Positions 48,769 through 56,956 of a DNA stretch of 64,000 nucleotides are shown one piece after another. Every line of letters starts with the position of its first letter. Position 1 is the first letter of the stretch. A program made the position numbers and the translations under genes. The DNA is taken from the NCBI RefSeq assembly GCF_014174375.1, contig NZ_JABEQE010000008.1, forward strand, positions 124,001 through 188,000, given 5' to 3'. Source of the DNA: Gluconacetobacter asukensis (GTDB lineage: Bacteria; Pseudomonadota; Alphaproteobacteria; Acetobacterales; Acetobacteraceae). The notes below the pieces were generated by a model. The model was not told where the DNA came from, searched no databases, and worked only from the letters and a program-made list of their open reading frames with translations.

Positions 48769-48981
48769 TCAGCCGTCGATTGCCATGATGACGACGATGA
48801 CGGGCACGATCGCCAGCAGGGCCCATGCGCCCATCGCGCAGGTCGCAACCCAGTGGGCAACGCGCTGCCTTACGCGGCGCGACGATACAGGGCGATCGGC
48901 CTGGCCCTTCGATGCCCGGTCGATCTCATGTCCGGCAATGCCGGGCATTTCCGAAAGCGGCCGCCAGTCGATCAAGGCCAT
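48769..48981 (-). CDS. Small single-helix membrane protein of unknown function
   Basis: A 70-residue product with a charged N-terminal half (LSEMPGIAGHEIDRAS) and one membrane helix (WVATCAMGAWALLAIVPVIVVIMAI) ending just before the C terminus. A good AGGAG ribosome site 7 bp ahead of ATG 48981 supports translation. I know no family for it. It lies alone between repeat copy 3 and the ATP12 gene; the 120 bp downstream of its stop, up to the repeat, hold nothing I recognise. Confidence 0.6.
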   Translation of the reverse strand: MALIDWRPLSEMPGIAGHEIDRASKGQADRPVSSRRVRQRVAHWVATCAMGAWALLAIVPVIVVIMAIDG

Positions 48982-49115
48982 GCGATATCTCCTGACTCGT
49001 CGTGGTGTCCGTTCCTTCTAACGCGAAGCTCTGTAACAGAGTGTTTGGCTCGGTGTCGGAACGCAAGCCGGAAGCTGCCGACACTTTATGGCAGTTCCAT
49101 GACCACGCCCGACCG

Positions 49116-49877
49116 TCACGAATCGGCGCGCAGCAACGCCAGAAACGAGGCCGCGTCCACAACATCCAGCCCCAGCGTCTCCAGCCGGCCGGCCTGCTCG
49201 GCATCGTGCCCCCAGAGTTCCATCTGGGTCCGCTCGTCGAGGGTCGCGCAGGCAATCGCCTGCTCGGCCGTCAGCCGCCCATCCGCCAGTGCCAGGCCCA
49301 GCACCAGACTGCCCAATGCCGGCACCGCAACCCCCAGGGCAGCCACCACCCCGTCCGACAATGCCTCCAGCACCGCCTGCAACCCCGCCAGCGCACCGGC
49401 GGGCTGATCGACCGGCATCACCCCGTCTGTCGTCCGCAAGGCAACCCCGTATCGGGTGCGCAGCCAGTCCAGCCACGGGTCCCATTCCTGCTGCTGCCGT
49501 TCGACCAGCAGTGCAGGATAACGCACCCGGTAGCACAATAGTTCATGGCGCGCGTATCCCAGCAGCACGCCGATCACGGCCGCACGGTCGGGCGCGATTC
49601 GCTCCAGCATCGTGCCGGCAATCCGGGTCAACTTCAGTTCAGAGGGCGTGAAATCGCCCCCCTTCCCGCCGCCGCCCGCATCCTGCCACTCCCCGGCCAA
49701 CGCCTCGGCCAACGCACGACTGCCGACCCGCAGCACCGTCCCGCCCGGCAGGCGCACCGGCCGCCCATCCAGCCGGACGGCAAATCCATCCGGCTCCGCC
49801 ACCACATCCGTACGGTCCCAGAACCGGCGACGGGTGGCGGGAGAAGAGGGTTGAGGCGTCACAGGCTTACCATTCAT
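49116..49877 (-). CDS. ATP12 family chaperone
   Basis: Homologue of the mitochondrial Atp12 chaperone, which assists assembly of the F1-ATPase alpha subunit. The 253-residue protein shows RRFWDRTDVV, FAVRLDGRPVRLPGG, ALAEALAGEWQ and the conserved LGYARHELLCYRV region with the WDPWLDWLRTRYG segment. Its ATG overlaps the AsmA stop by 4 bp (ATGA). It is the last gene of the rarA-rluC-asmA-ATP12 run. The long upstream frame is AsmA shadow. Confidence 0.88.
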   Translation of the reverse strand: MNGKPVTPQPSSPATRRRFWDRTDVVAEPDGFAVRLDGRPVRLPGGTVLRVGSRALAEALAGEWQDAGGGGKGGDFTPSELKLTRIAGTMLERIAPDRAAVIGVLLGYARHELLCYRVRYPALLVERQQQEWDPWLDWLRTRYGVALRTTDGVMPVDQPAGALAGLQAVLEALSDGVVAALGVAVPALGSLVLGLALADGRLTAEQAIACATLDERTQMELWGHDAEQAGRLETLGLDVVDAASFLALLRADS

Positions 49878-52339
49878 CGAAACAATCCAAGACCACGCAG
49901 AACATCCATCACCTTCGGCGCCTTGCTCTTGGGCGCGGCATCCGGCGCCGGGCCGGGCTGTTCCTCGCGCGCCGCCTTCAATGTGTCGGGGCACGGATCG
50001 GCAATCCCCGCCGACGGGCCGATGGTGAGCATGAAGCGATGCCCCGGCCCCGCCGGTTCCGGCCGGGGCTGCGGCGCCAGGATGGTACCGGCAACCATGA
50101 TCGGCATCGTGGCGCCTGTTCCGCCGATCAGCAGTTGCGGCAGCAGGTGCAGGTCCAGATCCTGTCGCGCCAGGCCGATCGTTCCATGCCCCGTGACCGC
50201 CAGCCGATAGGTCTGCAACCCGATCGTATCCAGCGCCGCCCGCCCGTCACCCAGCGTCATATGCAGGCCAAGACACCGCAGCGCGACCGAGGTCCCCCGC
50301 GTGGCGGCAGAAGCGTCCGGCCCCAGCAGCCGACCCAGCATATTACCGTCGACCTGTCCCTTGACCATCGACAGGCCCAGATGCCCCCCCAACTGCTCCC
50401 GCAGCGCGGCGCGATCATTCCCCTGGGTCTGGACACTGCCGACAAGCTGCAGGCTGCCGCGCAGCATCGGGCTCAGGTCGAACGCCCTGGCCACCCAGTC
50501 GGCCGGCAGAACCAGGGTCCGCACATCGGCCGAAAGCCGCGGTACCGCACCCGACGCATCGATGGAAAGCATGGCATCCAGGCTGCGCCCCACCCCATCC
50601 GCATGCAGCGGATCGATCGTCAGATGCCCCCCACGCAGCACGAAATGAGCCTCGGCCGCGTGATAATCCTCGCCATACAGCCGCATCTGGTCCGCCGCCA
50701 GGTCCAGATCCCCGTCCATCCGCCGCAGACGCTCGAAGGGAAGCGGCGCATCGGCTGCCGTCTCATCCGTCGGCGGCGGCTGCGCGGGCGTACTGGGCGC
50801 GACCCCGTCATCGGGCGCCTGCCCGGCCGGCGCGGTGCCCCGCAGCGTATCGACATCCAGCCGGCTGGCATGCAGCCGCCCATTCAGCAACGGAACACCA
50901 TTCGTCCCGCCCTGCCGCAGAAACGACAATTCCCCATCCAGCGTCATCTGGGCGGAATCCAGCCGCAGTCCGGTCAGCCTGATATCGGTTCCGCCCCGCA
51001 TGGCCAGATGAGCATCGGCCGTCAGGTGATCCAGCACCAGATCGCCGGGAAGCGCGAGCCGCCCGGCGGTCAGATGCCCGTCCAGCGCCGATTGGCCGCC
51101 GCCGACCGTTCCCCCCAGACGCAGCGTTCCACCGGCGGCATCCACCACCAGATCCAGCGGCATCGCGCTGGCCAGAAGGCTGCGCGCCGCGGCCAGGGTT
51201 TCGGCCGGCGTCCCCACCGTGCCATGCAGCGCGAAGGGCCGGCCGACATAATGCCCCGCCGTCTCGATCGCCACATGATCGGCCGACGTCGGCGCATCGA
51301 CCGCCAGATGGTCCAGCGTCAGCCCGCCAACCAGCGGCACGCTGTCAATCGCCCCCGTACGCAGCCGCACCTGGCGCAGACCGGGCATCGGCACGGCGTC
51401 CGATCCCAGATCCACCACCCGCGCCGTCAGGTCGATATCGTGAACGGCAGGCAGGTTCGCATGCACGAACAGCCGGTCGAGATCCGTCAGTTGCCCGATC
51501 GCCGTATGCACAACGATATCATAGCCACGCAGCCGCATGGGGTCGGAGAGCGTACCCTCCAGCGTGGCACTCCCCGCATCCCGCCCGTCCACCCGGAATG
51601 CAGCCTGCAGCCGGACAGGCCATGCCGAGGGCTCCGAGCTGAAGAGCCGCCCCGATTGCCCCGACACCGTGACAACAGCCGAAGGATCACCCTGCCGATG
51701 CCCCTGCGCGGCGATCGCGGGCGTGGCGCCGGTCAGCCCATACAGATCGAGCTTTTCCAGCGTCACCGCCCCGCTGGCATGGGCTCGCTTATCGTCCCAG
51801 CGCAGGTCGGCATCCTGGATACGGACGCTGCCGATACGGACCCGCCATGGCGTCGAGGGGGCGGACACCCCACCCGGCGGCCGCTCGGATTCGGCGGGCG
51901 GCTGCATCTGCCAGTTCGCCCGCCCATCCGCCAGCCGTTCGACCAACAGGTCGGGATGGGTCAGCCGGACCTCTTCCAGCCGGATTTCATGCCGCAGCAG
52001 CGGCATCAGGGCCAGCCGCGCCTCCAGGCCGGCGGCCGTCAGCATGTCCGGCCGCGCCCCGCCCGGCATGTCCGACAGCGCCAGATCGCGAACGGAGAGC
52101 GACGGATAAGGCAGGATATGCACCTGCACCGCCCCCACCCGCAGCACGCGGCCGGTCTGGTGCCACACCGCCGCCACCACCTGCGCGCGCAACGCGGCTG
52201 GGTCGATCAGCACCCGCGCAGCCAGCACGCCCCCGGCGGCCAGCCCCCCCACCACGGCCACGGCCGCCAGCAGGGGCCAGCGCCGCCGTTTCGGTCGCGG
52301 CGGCAGCTTCGGTGCCCCTTCCCACACGACCGGCAGCAT
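49874..52339 (-). CDS. AsmA family protein
   Basis: An 821-residue envelope protein with one N-terminal membrane anchor (LLAAVAVVGGLAAGGVLAARVL, about residues 23-44) and a long periplasmic part rich in beta strands. AsmA-family signatures include GRVLRVGAVQVHILPYPSLSVRDLALSD and, near the C terminus, the segment with ARAFDLSPMLRGSLQLVGSVQTQG. Such proteins are thought to bridge the periplasm and move phospholipids, or to help outer-membrane biogenesis. The ATG lies 3 bp past the RluC-like stop, and its own stop overlaps the ATP12 start. Confidence 0.85.
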   Translation of the reverse strand: MLPVVWEGAPKLPPRPKRRRWPLLAAVAVVGGLAAGGVLAARVLIDPAALRAQVVAAVWHQTGRVLRVGAVQVHILPYPSLSVRDLALSDMPGGARPDMLTAAGLEARLALMPLLRHEIRLEEVRLTHPDLLVERLADGRANWQMQPPAESERPPGGVSAPSTPWRVRIGSVRIQDADLRWDDKRAHASGAVTLEKLDLYGLTGATPAIAAQGHRQGDPSAVVTVSGQSGRLFSSEPSAWPVRLQAAFRVDGRDAGSATLEGTLSDPMRLRGYDIVVHTAIGQLTDLDRLFVHANLPAVHDIDLTARVVDLGSDAVPMPGLRQVRLRTGAIDSVPLVGGLTLDHLAVDAPTSADHVAIETAGHYVGRPFALHGTVGTPAETLAAARSLLASAMPLDLVVDAAGGTLRLGGTVGGGQSALDGHLTAGRLALPGDLVLDHLTADAHLAMRGGTDIRLTGLRLDSAQMTLDGELSFLRQGGTNGVPLLNGRLHASRLDVDTLRGTAPAGQAPDDGVAPSTPAQPPPTDETAADAPLPFERLRRMDGDLDLAADQMRLYGEDYHAAEAHFVLRGGHLTIDPLHADGVGRSLDAMLSIDASGAVPRLSADVRTLVLPADWVARAFDLSPMLRGSLQLVGSVQTQGNDRAALREQLGGHLGLSMVKGQVDGNMLGRLLGPDASAATRGTSVALRCLGLHMTLGDGRAALDTIGLQTYRLAVTGHGTIGLARQDLDLHLLPQLLIGGTGATMPIMVAGTILAPQPRPEPAGPGHRFMLTIGPSAGIADPCPDTLKAAREEQPGPAPDAAPKSKAPKVMDVLRGLGLFR

Positions 52340-52342
52340 GGC

Positions 52343-53320
52343 TCAGCTCCGCCGTGGGGCCGGCGTGGCCCCGGCGGTGAACCCGAGCTGCTTGAAGGTC
52401 TCGCGCATATGGGTCGGCAATTCGGCCGACACCTGCAGGCGCCCCCCTGCCGGATGCGGCAGGTCCAGCGACCGGGCATGCAGATGCAGCCGGTCGACGA
52501 ACCCCTCGGGATGCGCCTTGTCCCCCCCATATTTCGGGTCGCCCAGGATCGGCGTGCCCAGCGCCTCGCAATGCACGCGCAACTGGTGGGTCCGCCCGGT
52601 CAGCGGCGACAGCGCCAGCCAGGACAGGCGGCGCCCGGCGGCATCCAGCACCTCGTATTCCGACAGCGCGTGGGCCGCATCCTCATCCTTGCGCGATGCC
52701 ACCACCGTCAGCGCGCCCGGCCCCGCCCCCAGCCGGGCCAGCGGCTGGTCGATCACGCCGCTGGCCGGGGTGGGCCGCCCCACCACGACCGCCCAGTAGG
52801 TCTTGCGCACGTCGCGTCCACGAAAGGAGGCCGCCAGCTTCGCCGCCACGCCGGGCGTGCGCGCCAGCAGCAGCAGGCCCGACGTGTCACGGTCGATCCG
52901 ATGCACCAGGCGCGGGCGCGGATCGTCGTCATTCTCCTTCAGTGCATCCAGCATGCCGTCGACATGGTGGGTAATGCCCGGCCCGCCCTGCACCGCCAGC
53001 CCGGCAGGCTTGTTCAGAACGATCACCTGCGCGTCGCTGTACAGCACCATGCCGCGAATCTCGCGCACCAGGCGGTCGTCCAGCACCGGCCGCGGCGGCG
53101 GGGCCGGCCGCGCGGCGGCAGGGATCGGCGGCACGCGCACCGCCTGCCCCGGCACCAGCCGGGTCGCGGTGTCGGCGCGCTTGCCGTCCACCCGCACCTG
53201 GCCCGTGCGGCACAGTTTCTGCAATGCCCCCTGGGTCAAATGGGGGTAATGGCGGCGAAACCAGCGGTCGAGGCGGATATCGGCTTCGTCATCGCTGACG
53301 GTCAGGGTCACTACACTCAT
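52343..53320 (-). CDS. rluC: RluA-family 23S rRNA pseudouridine synthase (RluC type)
   Basis: Pseudouridine synthase with an N-terminal S4-like domain (RLDRWFRRHYPHLTQGALQKLC) and a catalytic domain carrying RIDRDTSGLL, whose Asp is the nucleophile, then PLTGRTHQLRVH near the end. RluC-type enzymes modify several uridines of 23S rRNA, but specificity is not certain here. The ATG at 53320 overlaps the rarA stop by 4 bp. The frame extends 10 codons upstream without support. Confidence 0.85.
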   Translation of the reverse strand: MSVVTLTVSDDEADIRLDRWFRRHYPHLTQGALQKLCRTGQVRVDGKRADTATRLVPGQAVRVPPIPAAARPAPPPRPVLDDRLVREIRGMVLYSDAQVIVLNKPAGLAVQGGPGITHHVDGMLDALKENDDDPRPRLVHRIDRDTSGLLLLARTPGVAAKLAASFRGRDVRKTYWAVVVGRPTPASGVIDQPLARLGAGPGALTVVASRKDEDAAHALSEYEVLDAAGRRLSWLALSPLTGRTHQLRVHCEALGTPILGDPKYGGDKAHPEGFVDRLHLHARSLDLPHPAGGRLQVSAELPTHMRETFKQLGFTAGATPAPRRS

Positions 53321-54693
53321 GACTGACGGCTTTCCCGCAGTCTGGCCCACCTGTCCAGCCGTCGCGCGATTTCCGCTTCGAATCCCCGGCCCGTCGGGCG
53401 GTACAGCGCCTCACGCCGCATTTCGTCCGGGAAGTAGTTCTGGCCGGAAAATCCCTCTTCGGCATCGTGGTCGTATTCATATCCCTTGCCGTAGCCCAGC
53501 TCTTTCATCAGCCCGGTCGGCGCGTTCAGGATATGGGCCGGCGGCATCAGGCTGCCGGTCGCCTTCGCCAGCCGCCGCGCGGCCTTGTAGGCGGTATAGA
53601 CGGCATTCGATTTCGGCGCCGTGCCCAGGTGCACGACCAGTTGCGCCAGCGCCAGCTCACCCTCGGGCGAGCCGAGTCGCTCGTATGTTTCCCACGCCGC
53701 CACGGCCAAAGGCAGCGCCTGCGGGTCGGCCATGCCCACATCCTCGGCCGCGAAACGGGTCAGCCGCCGGGCGATAAAGCGCGGGTCCTCCCCCCCTTCG
53801 AGCATGCGGGCAAACCAGTACAGCGCCGCATCGGGGTCGGACCCCCGCAGCGATTTATGCAGCGCCGAGATCAGGTTGTAATGTTCCTCGCGGTCCTTGT
53901 CGTACAGCACCGCGCGCCGCGCCAGCAGGCTGGACAGGCCCTGCGCATCCAACGGCCGGTCGTCCGGCAGCGCCAGCACCTGCTCGACCATGTTCAGCAG
54001 ATAGCGCCCATCGCCATCAGCCATCGCGCGCAGGGTCGCCCGGCCATCCGGCGTCAACGGCAGGGGCCGTCCACACTCGGTTTCCGCCCGGCACAGCAGC
54101 CGTTCCAGCGCCTCGTCATCCAGCCGGCGCAACACCATCACCTGACAGCGCGAGAGCAACGCCCCATTCAGCGCGAAGGACGGGTTTTCGGTCGTCGCCC
54201 CCACCAGCACCACCGTCCCGTCCTCGACCACCGGCAGGAATCCATCCTGCTGGGCCCGATTGAAGCGATGGATCTCATCCACGAACAACAGCGTGCCCCG
54301 CCCTGTTCCGGCCCATTGCCGGGCATCGTCGAACACCCGCTTCAGATCCGCCACGCCCGAGAAGACAGCCGAAATCTGCACGAATCGCAGCCCCGCCGCA
54401 TCGGCCAGCAGGCGCGCGATGGTCGTCTTGCCCACCCCCGGCCCACCCCACAGGATCAGGCTGGCCAGCGTGCCCCGGTCCAGCATGCGCCGCAGGGCAC
54501 CTTCCGGCCCCAGCAGATGGTCCTGCCCCACCACCTCATCCAGCGAAGCCGGGCGCAGCCGGTCGGCCAGGGGTTGGGTGCGCGGCGGCGCCGAACGCAT
54601 GTGGCGCGCCCCGGCCGAGCCATCCCGAGCCTCCTGAGGTGCCGGACCACCGAACAGATCCCCGCTTCCCCGTTCATCCCGCCTGCCTGCCAT
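53317..54693 (-). CDS. rarA: Replication-associated recombination protein RarA (MgsA)
   Basis: AAA+ ATPase of the RarA/WRNIP1 family, acting at stalled replication forks. It has an N-terminal region then RPASLDEVVGQDHLLG, Walker A GGPGVGKTTIARLLA, Walker B LLFVDEIHRFN, the sensor region VLVGATTENPSF and a C-terminal MgsA domain with YDKDREEHYNLISALHKS, GSDPDAALYWFARML and ending in the typical RPTGRGFEAEI. The 458-residue length fits the ATG at 54693; the frame extends 80 codons upstream, likely untranslated. Confidence 0.93.
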   Translation of the reverse strand: MAGRRDERGSGDLFGGPAPQEARDGSAGARHMRSAPPRTQPLADRLRPASLDEVVGQDHLLGPEGALRRMLDRGTLASLILWGGPGVGKTTIARLLADAAGLRFVQISAVFSGVADLKRVFDDARQWAGTGRGTLLFVDEIHRFNRAQQDGFLPVVEDGTVVLVGATTENPSFALNGALLSRCQVMVLRRLDDEALERLLCRAETECGRPLPLTPDGRATLRAMADGDGRYLLNMVEQVLALPDDRPLDAQGLSSLLARRAVLYDKDREEHYNLISALHKSLRGSDPDAALYWFARMLEGGEDPRFIARRLTRFAAEDVGMADPQALPLAVAAWETYERLGSPEGELALAQLVVHLGTAPKSNAVYTAYKAARRLAKATGSLMPPAHILNAPTGLMKELGYGKGYEYDHDAEEGFSGQNYFPDEMRREALYRPTGRGFEAEIARRLDRWARLRESRQS

Positions 54694-54806
54694 GCCGCCC
54701 CGCCTGCCCGTCTCGCATCCCGCCACCCATTCGATATCACGGGCACAGTCATCGATAGAGATGGGATCGCCACGCGCCGAATGCCATAGCAACCTGCCGG
54801 CGGCGA

Positions 54807-55088
54807 TCAGAACCTCCCTGGCCTGCCCCGCCGAAAGACTTCCACCGCCAGCACACCCCCGGCCAGCAGCCCACCGACCGAAAACGTTCCCACCCAGACC
54901 AAAATCGAAAGCGGCATCTCCAGCCGAGCACACATACCCAGCGCGACCAGCGGCAGGACCAGGCGCGCAACCCTCGGCACAACCGGGCGCCCGCTACCGA
55001 TATAGAGTAGCCGCCGAATTTTCGGCTGAAGCAGCCCATGACACAGCAGCGCCAGCCCCCAGCAAATCAGCGAAACAAGAACGATCAT
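54807..55088 (-). CDS. DUF3325-type small membrane protein
   Basis: A 93-residue protein with three or four hydrophobic segments. It starts MIVLVSLICWGLALLCHGLL, then YIGSGRPVVPRV with further helices, consistent with the DUF3325 family. That family is found with PepSY membrane proteins beside TonB-dependent siderophore receptors. The ATG at 55088 overlaps the PepSY stop by 4 bp. Function unknown; a role in iron acquisition is inferred from context. The 113 bp between its stop and the rarA start hold no clear feature. Confidence 0.6.
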   Translation of the reverse strand: MIVLVSLICWGLALLCHGLLQPKIRRLLYIGSGRPVVPRVARLVLPLVALGMCARLEMPLSILVWVGTFSVGGLLAGGVLAVEVFRRGRPGRF

Positions 55089-56539
55089 CGGGCCCGCACG
55101 ATCACGCGCTGCCCCCACAGCGCAAGCAGCCCGAAGCCCAGCGCACAGGCATCCACCGCCAGATAGACATCCGCACGCAGCCTGAACGCCGTCTCAGCGC
55201 GCGACACAACATCGAGAATCGGCAACCCACAGCCAAGGACCGCAATCGCACAAGCCTGTTCCCGCCACGCAGGACGGACGGCCCCGCCCAAACACCGCAT
55301 GCCGGCATGGAGCAGCGCCACCAGCCATACGAGGAAGAAAACCCCCGTCTCCCGGTCCGCACGATGCACCAGCTCCGGCGGAAGCAACCGACTGCCCCAC
55401 AGATAACCCAGCGAAGCGAGTGGCAGGCCGAGCGTGACCGCCAGGGCCAGTGTTTCCGCCAGGGCCAGCCGGAACGTCCCGCCATGGACGCGTCGATGCT
55501 TCATCAGAAAGAGCCCCAGCCCCGCCGCCATCATCATGCTGCCGACGACACTGCAGACGAAATACAGCCACCGGAGCGCAGGCGTTCCCCACCGGATGAA
55601 ATGCAGACCCCGCATGGCACCACCCAGACGCGGCATCCCGCGCCCGATCCGCTCCACCCCGACCAGCCTTCCATCGCCAGCCGAGAAATCGGCATGGTCC
55701 CGCGTCATCGCGAAATCCGCCGCATCCGCCCGATAGAAGGACACCGTCCCGGTGCCGAACATGACGAAGCCGATCCGGCCACGCCCGAAAATATCCTCCG
55801 CCTGCGCCAGCATCGGGGCCAGTGGCGCGTAAGGGCCGACAACGCGCATCCCGGCATCGGGGCGGCCCGCGGGCCGGGCGGCATGGCCGGCCCCGATCAT
55901 CGGGAACAGCCGGGGCGCATGAATGACGGCGCCGGTATAGGCCATCATGATGATGAACGGCAGCAGCAGCACACCCGCTACAAGATGCGCGTCCAGCCAG
56001 GCCCGCCCGGGCGCGGCAAAGGGCCGGAACAGCAGCAGGTTGGGCACCAGGTTGCGAAAATGGATGATCACGCCCGAAATCACGGCAACGATCAGCCCGA
56101 TGCCGGCTGCTTCCGTCACCAGATTGCCCCAGACCGGCCCGCGATAGAGCGACTGGTGCAGGTCGAAGAACAATTGTCCGCCCCGCGTCTCACGGCTGTT
56201 CAGCGCGGTACCGTCGCGCGGGTCGAGCACCGGGCCGACAAATGCATGTCCGTCATAATGGAGGATGCGCAACACCGGATCGCGGGCCGAGGGCAGGTTC
56301 AGAAACACGTTCTGCCCCTTCTCGCGTAACGCCCATACCTGCGCGCCCGCATGGTCCAGAGCCTCGCCCGTCATGGCGGCTTCGGGCAACGCCGCCAACT
56401 CCGGCTCCATCCAGCGCGTGATTTCCGTGTCGAAGAGGGCAAGCGTGCCCCCTGTGAACGCCACGACCAGCACCAGCCCGCCGACAAAGCCAACCCATGC
56501 ATGAAGCCAGCCCATCCGATTGCGCAGGATATCGCGCAT
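55085..56539 (-). CDS. PepSY-associated TM helix protein (siderophore reductase-like)
   Basis: A 484-residue inner-membrane protein with about eight membrane helices. The N terminus (MGWLHAWVGFVGGLVLVVAF) and the paired helices around VISGVIIHF are those of the PepSY-associated membrane family, some members of which reduce ferric siderophores in the periplasm. Two PepSY-like regions fall between helices (for example VMFGTGTVSFYRADAADF). The start overlaps the stop of the upstream gene by one base (TGATG). It is divergent from the TonB receptor, so iron-siderophore handling is the likely job. Confidence 0.85.
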   Translation of the reverse strand: MRDILRNRMGWLHAWVGFVGGLVLVVAFTGGTLALFDTEITRWMEPELAALPEAAMTGEALDHAGAQVWALREKGQNVFLNLPSARDPVLRILHYDGHAFVGPVLDPRDGTALNSRETRGGQLFFDLHQSLYRGPVWGNLVTEAAGIGLIVAVISGVIIHFRNLVPNLLLFRPFAAPGRAWLDAHLVAGVLLLPFIIMMAYTGAVIHAPRLFPMIGAGHAARPAGRPDAGMRVVGPYAPLAPMLAQAEDIFGRGRIGFVMFGTGTVSFYRADAADFAMTRDHADFSAGDGRLVGVERIGRGMPRLGGAMRGLHFIRWGTPALRWLYFVCSVVGSMMMAAGLGLFLMKHRRVHGGTFRLALAETLALAVTLGLPLASLGYLWGSRLLPPELVHRADRETGVFFLVWLVALLHAGMRCLGGAVRPAWREQACAIAVLGCGLPILDVVSRAETAFRLRADVYLAVDACALGFGLLALWGQRVIVRAR

Positions 56540-56820
56540 CAGGACAGGGTCAGGTGCAGGAACGGCACGGCAAGCGCGACGAAGACAGACGGGCCCGACC
56601 TGCGCCCCGGCAAGGCGAACAGCCCGACGATCACCAGCGGCAGCACGGCGATCGCAAGGCTCTGACGCAGAATCGCATCGAGTCCGCCGGCGTGGCCGGA
56701 GGCGAGGGAGAAGAGTCCCAGCGCGCAGACATAAGCACAGGCCACACCCCCCACGAAGCGGCCCAGCCATCGTTTCCACAGGCCGCCCTTCGCGGTTTTC
56801 CGGTTGGATTTAAGAGTCAT
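56539..56820 (-). CDS. DUF3649-like small membrane protein
   Basis: A 93-residue protein with a basic N terminus (LKSNRKTAKGG) and three hydrophobic segments. Its length, topology and position before a PepSY protein and divergent from a TonB receptor suggest the DUF3649 family, but I recognise no diagnostic motif. The start is uncertain: ATG 56820 is taken, with ATGs at 56826 and 56907 also possible and none with a strong ribosome site. First gene of the three-gene set. Confidence 0.5.
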   Translation of the reverse strand: MTLKSNRKTAKGGLWKRWLGRFVGGVACAYVCALGLFSLASGHAGGLDAILRQSLAIAVLPLVIVGLFALPGRRSGPSVFVALAVPFLHLTLS

Positions 56821-56956
56821 TCGCATGTGACTTTCAGGCAACATCCGGCTGGAGAATACCAGGGAGCCCCCATTCGCGTCCCTCCTCGTATTGCGACCAG
56901 TTCTCATTCGCGTCTATGTGTCCGCTCCTTTCACGGCTTGTCAATTGAGGCCGCCC

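Noticed and set aside
50039-53326. 1095-codon plus-strand open frame over AsmA and the RluC-like gene
   Set aside because: It is antisense to two well-supported coupled genes. Its product is dominated by Arg, Gln, His and Pro, as expected of a shadow of high-GC coding.
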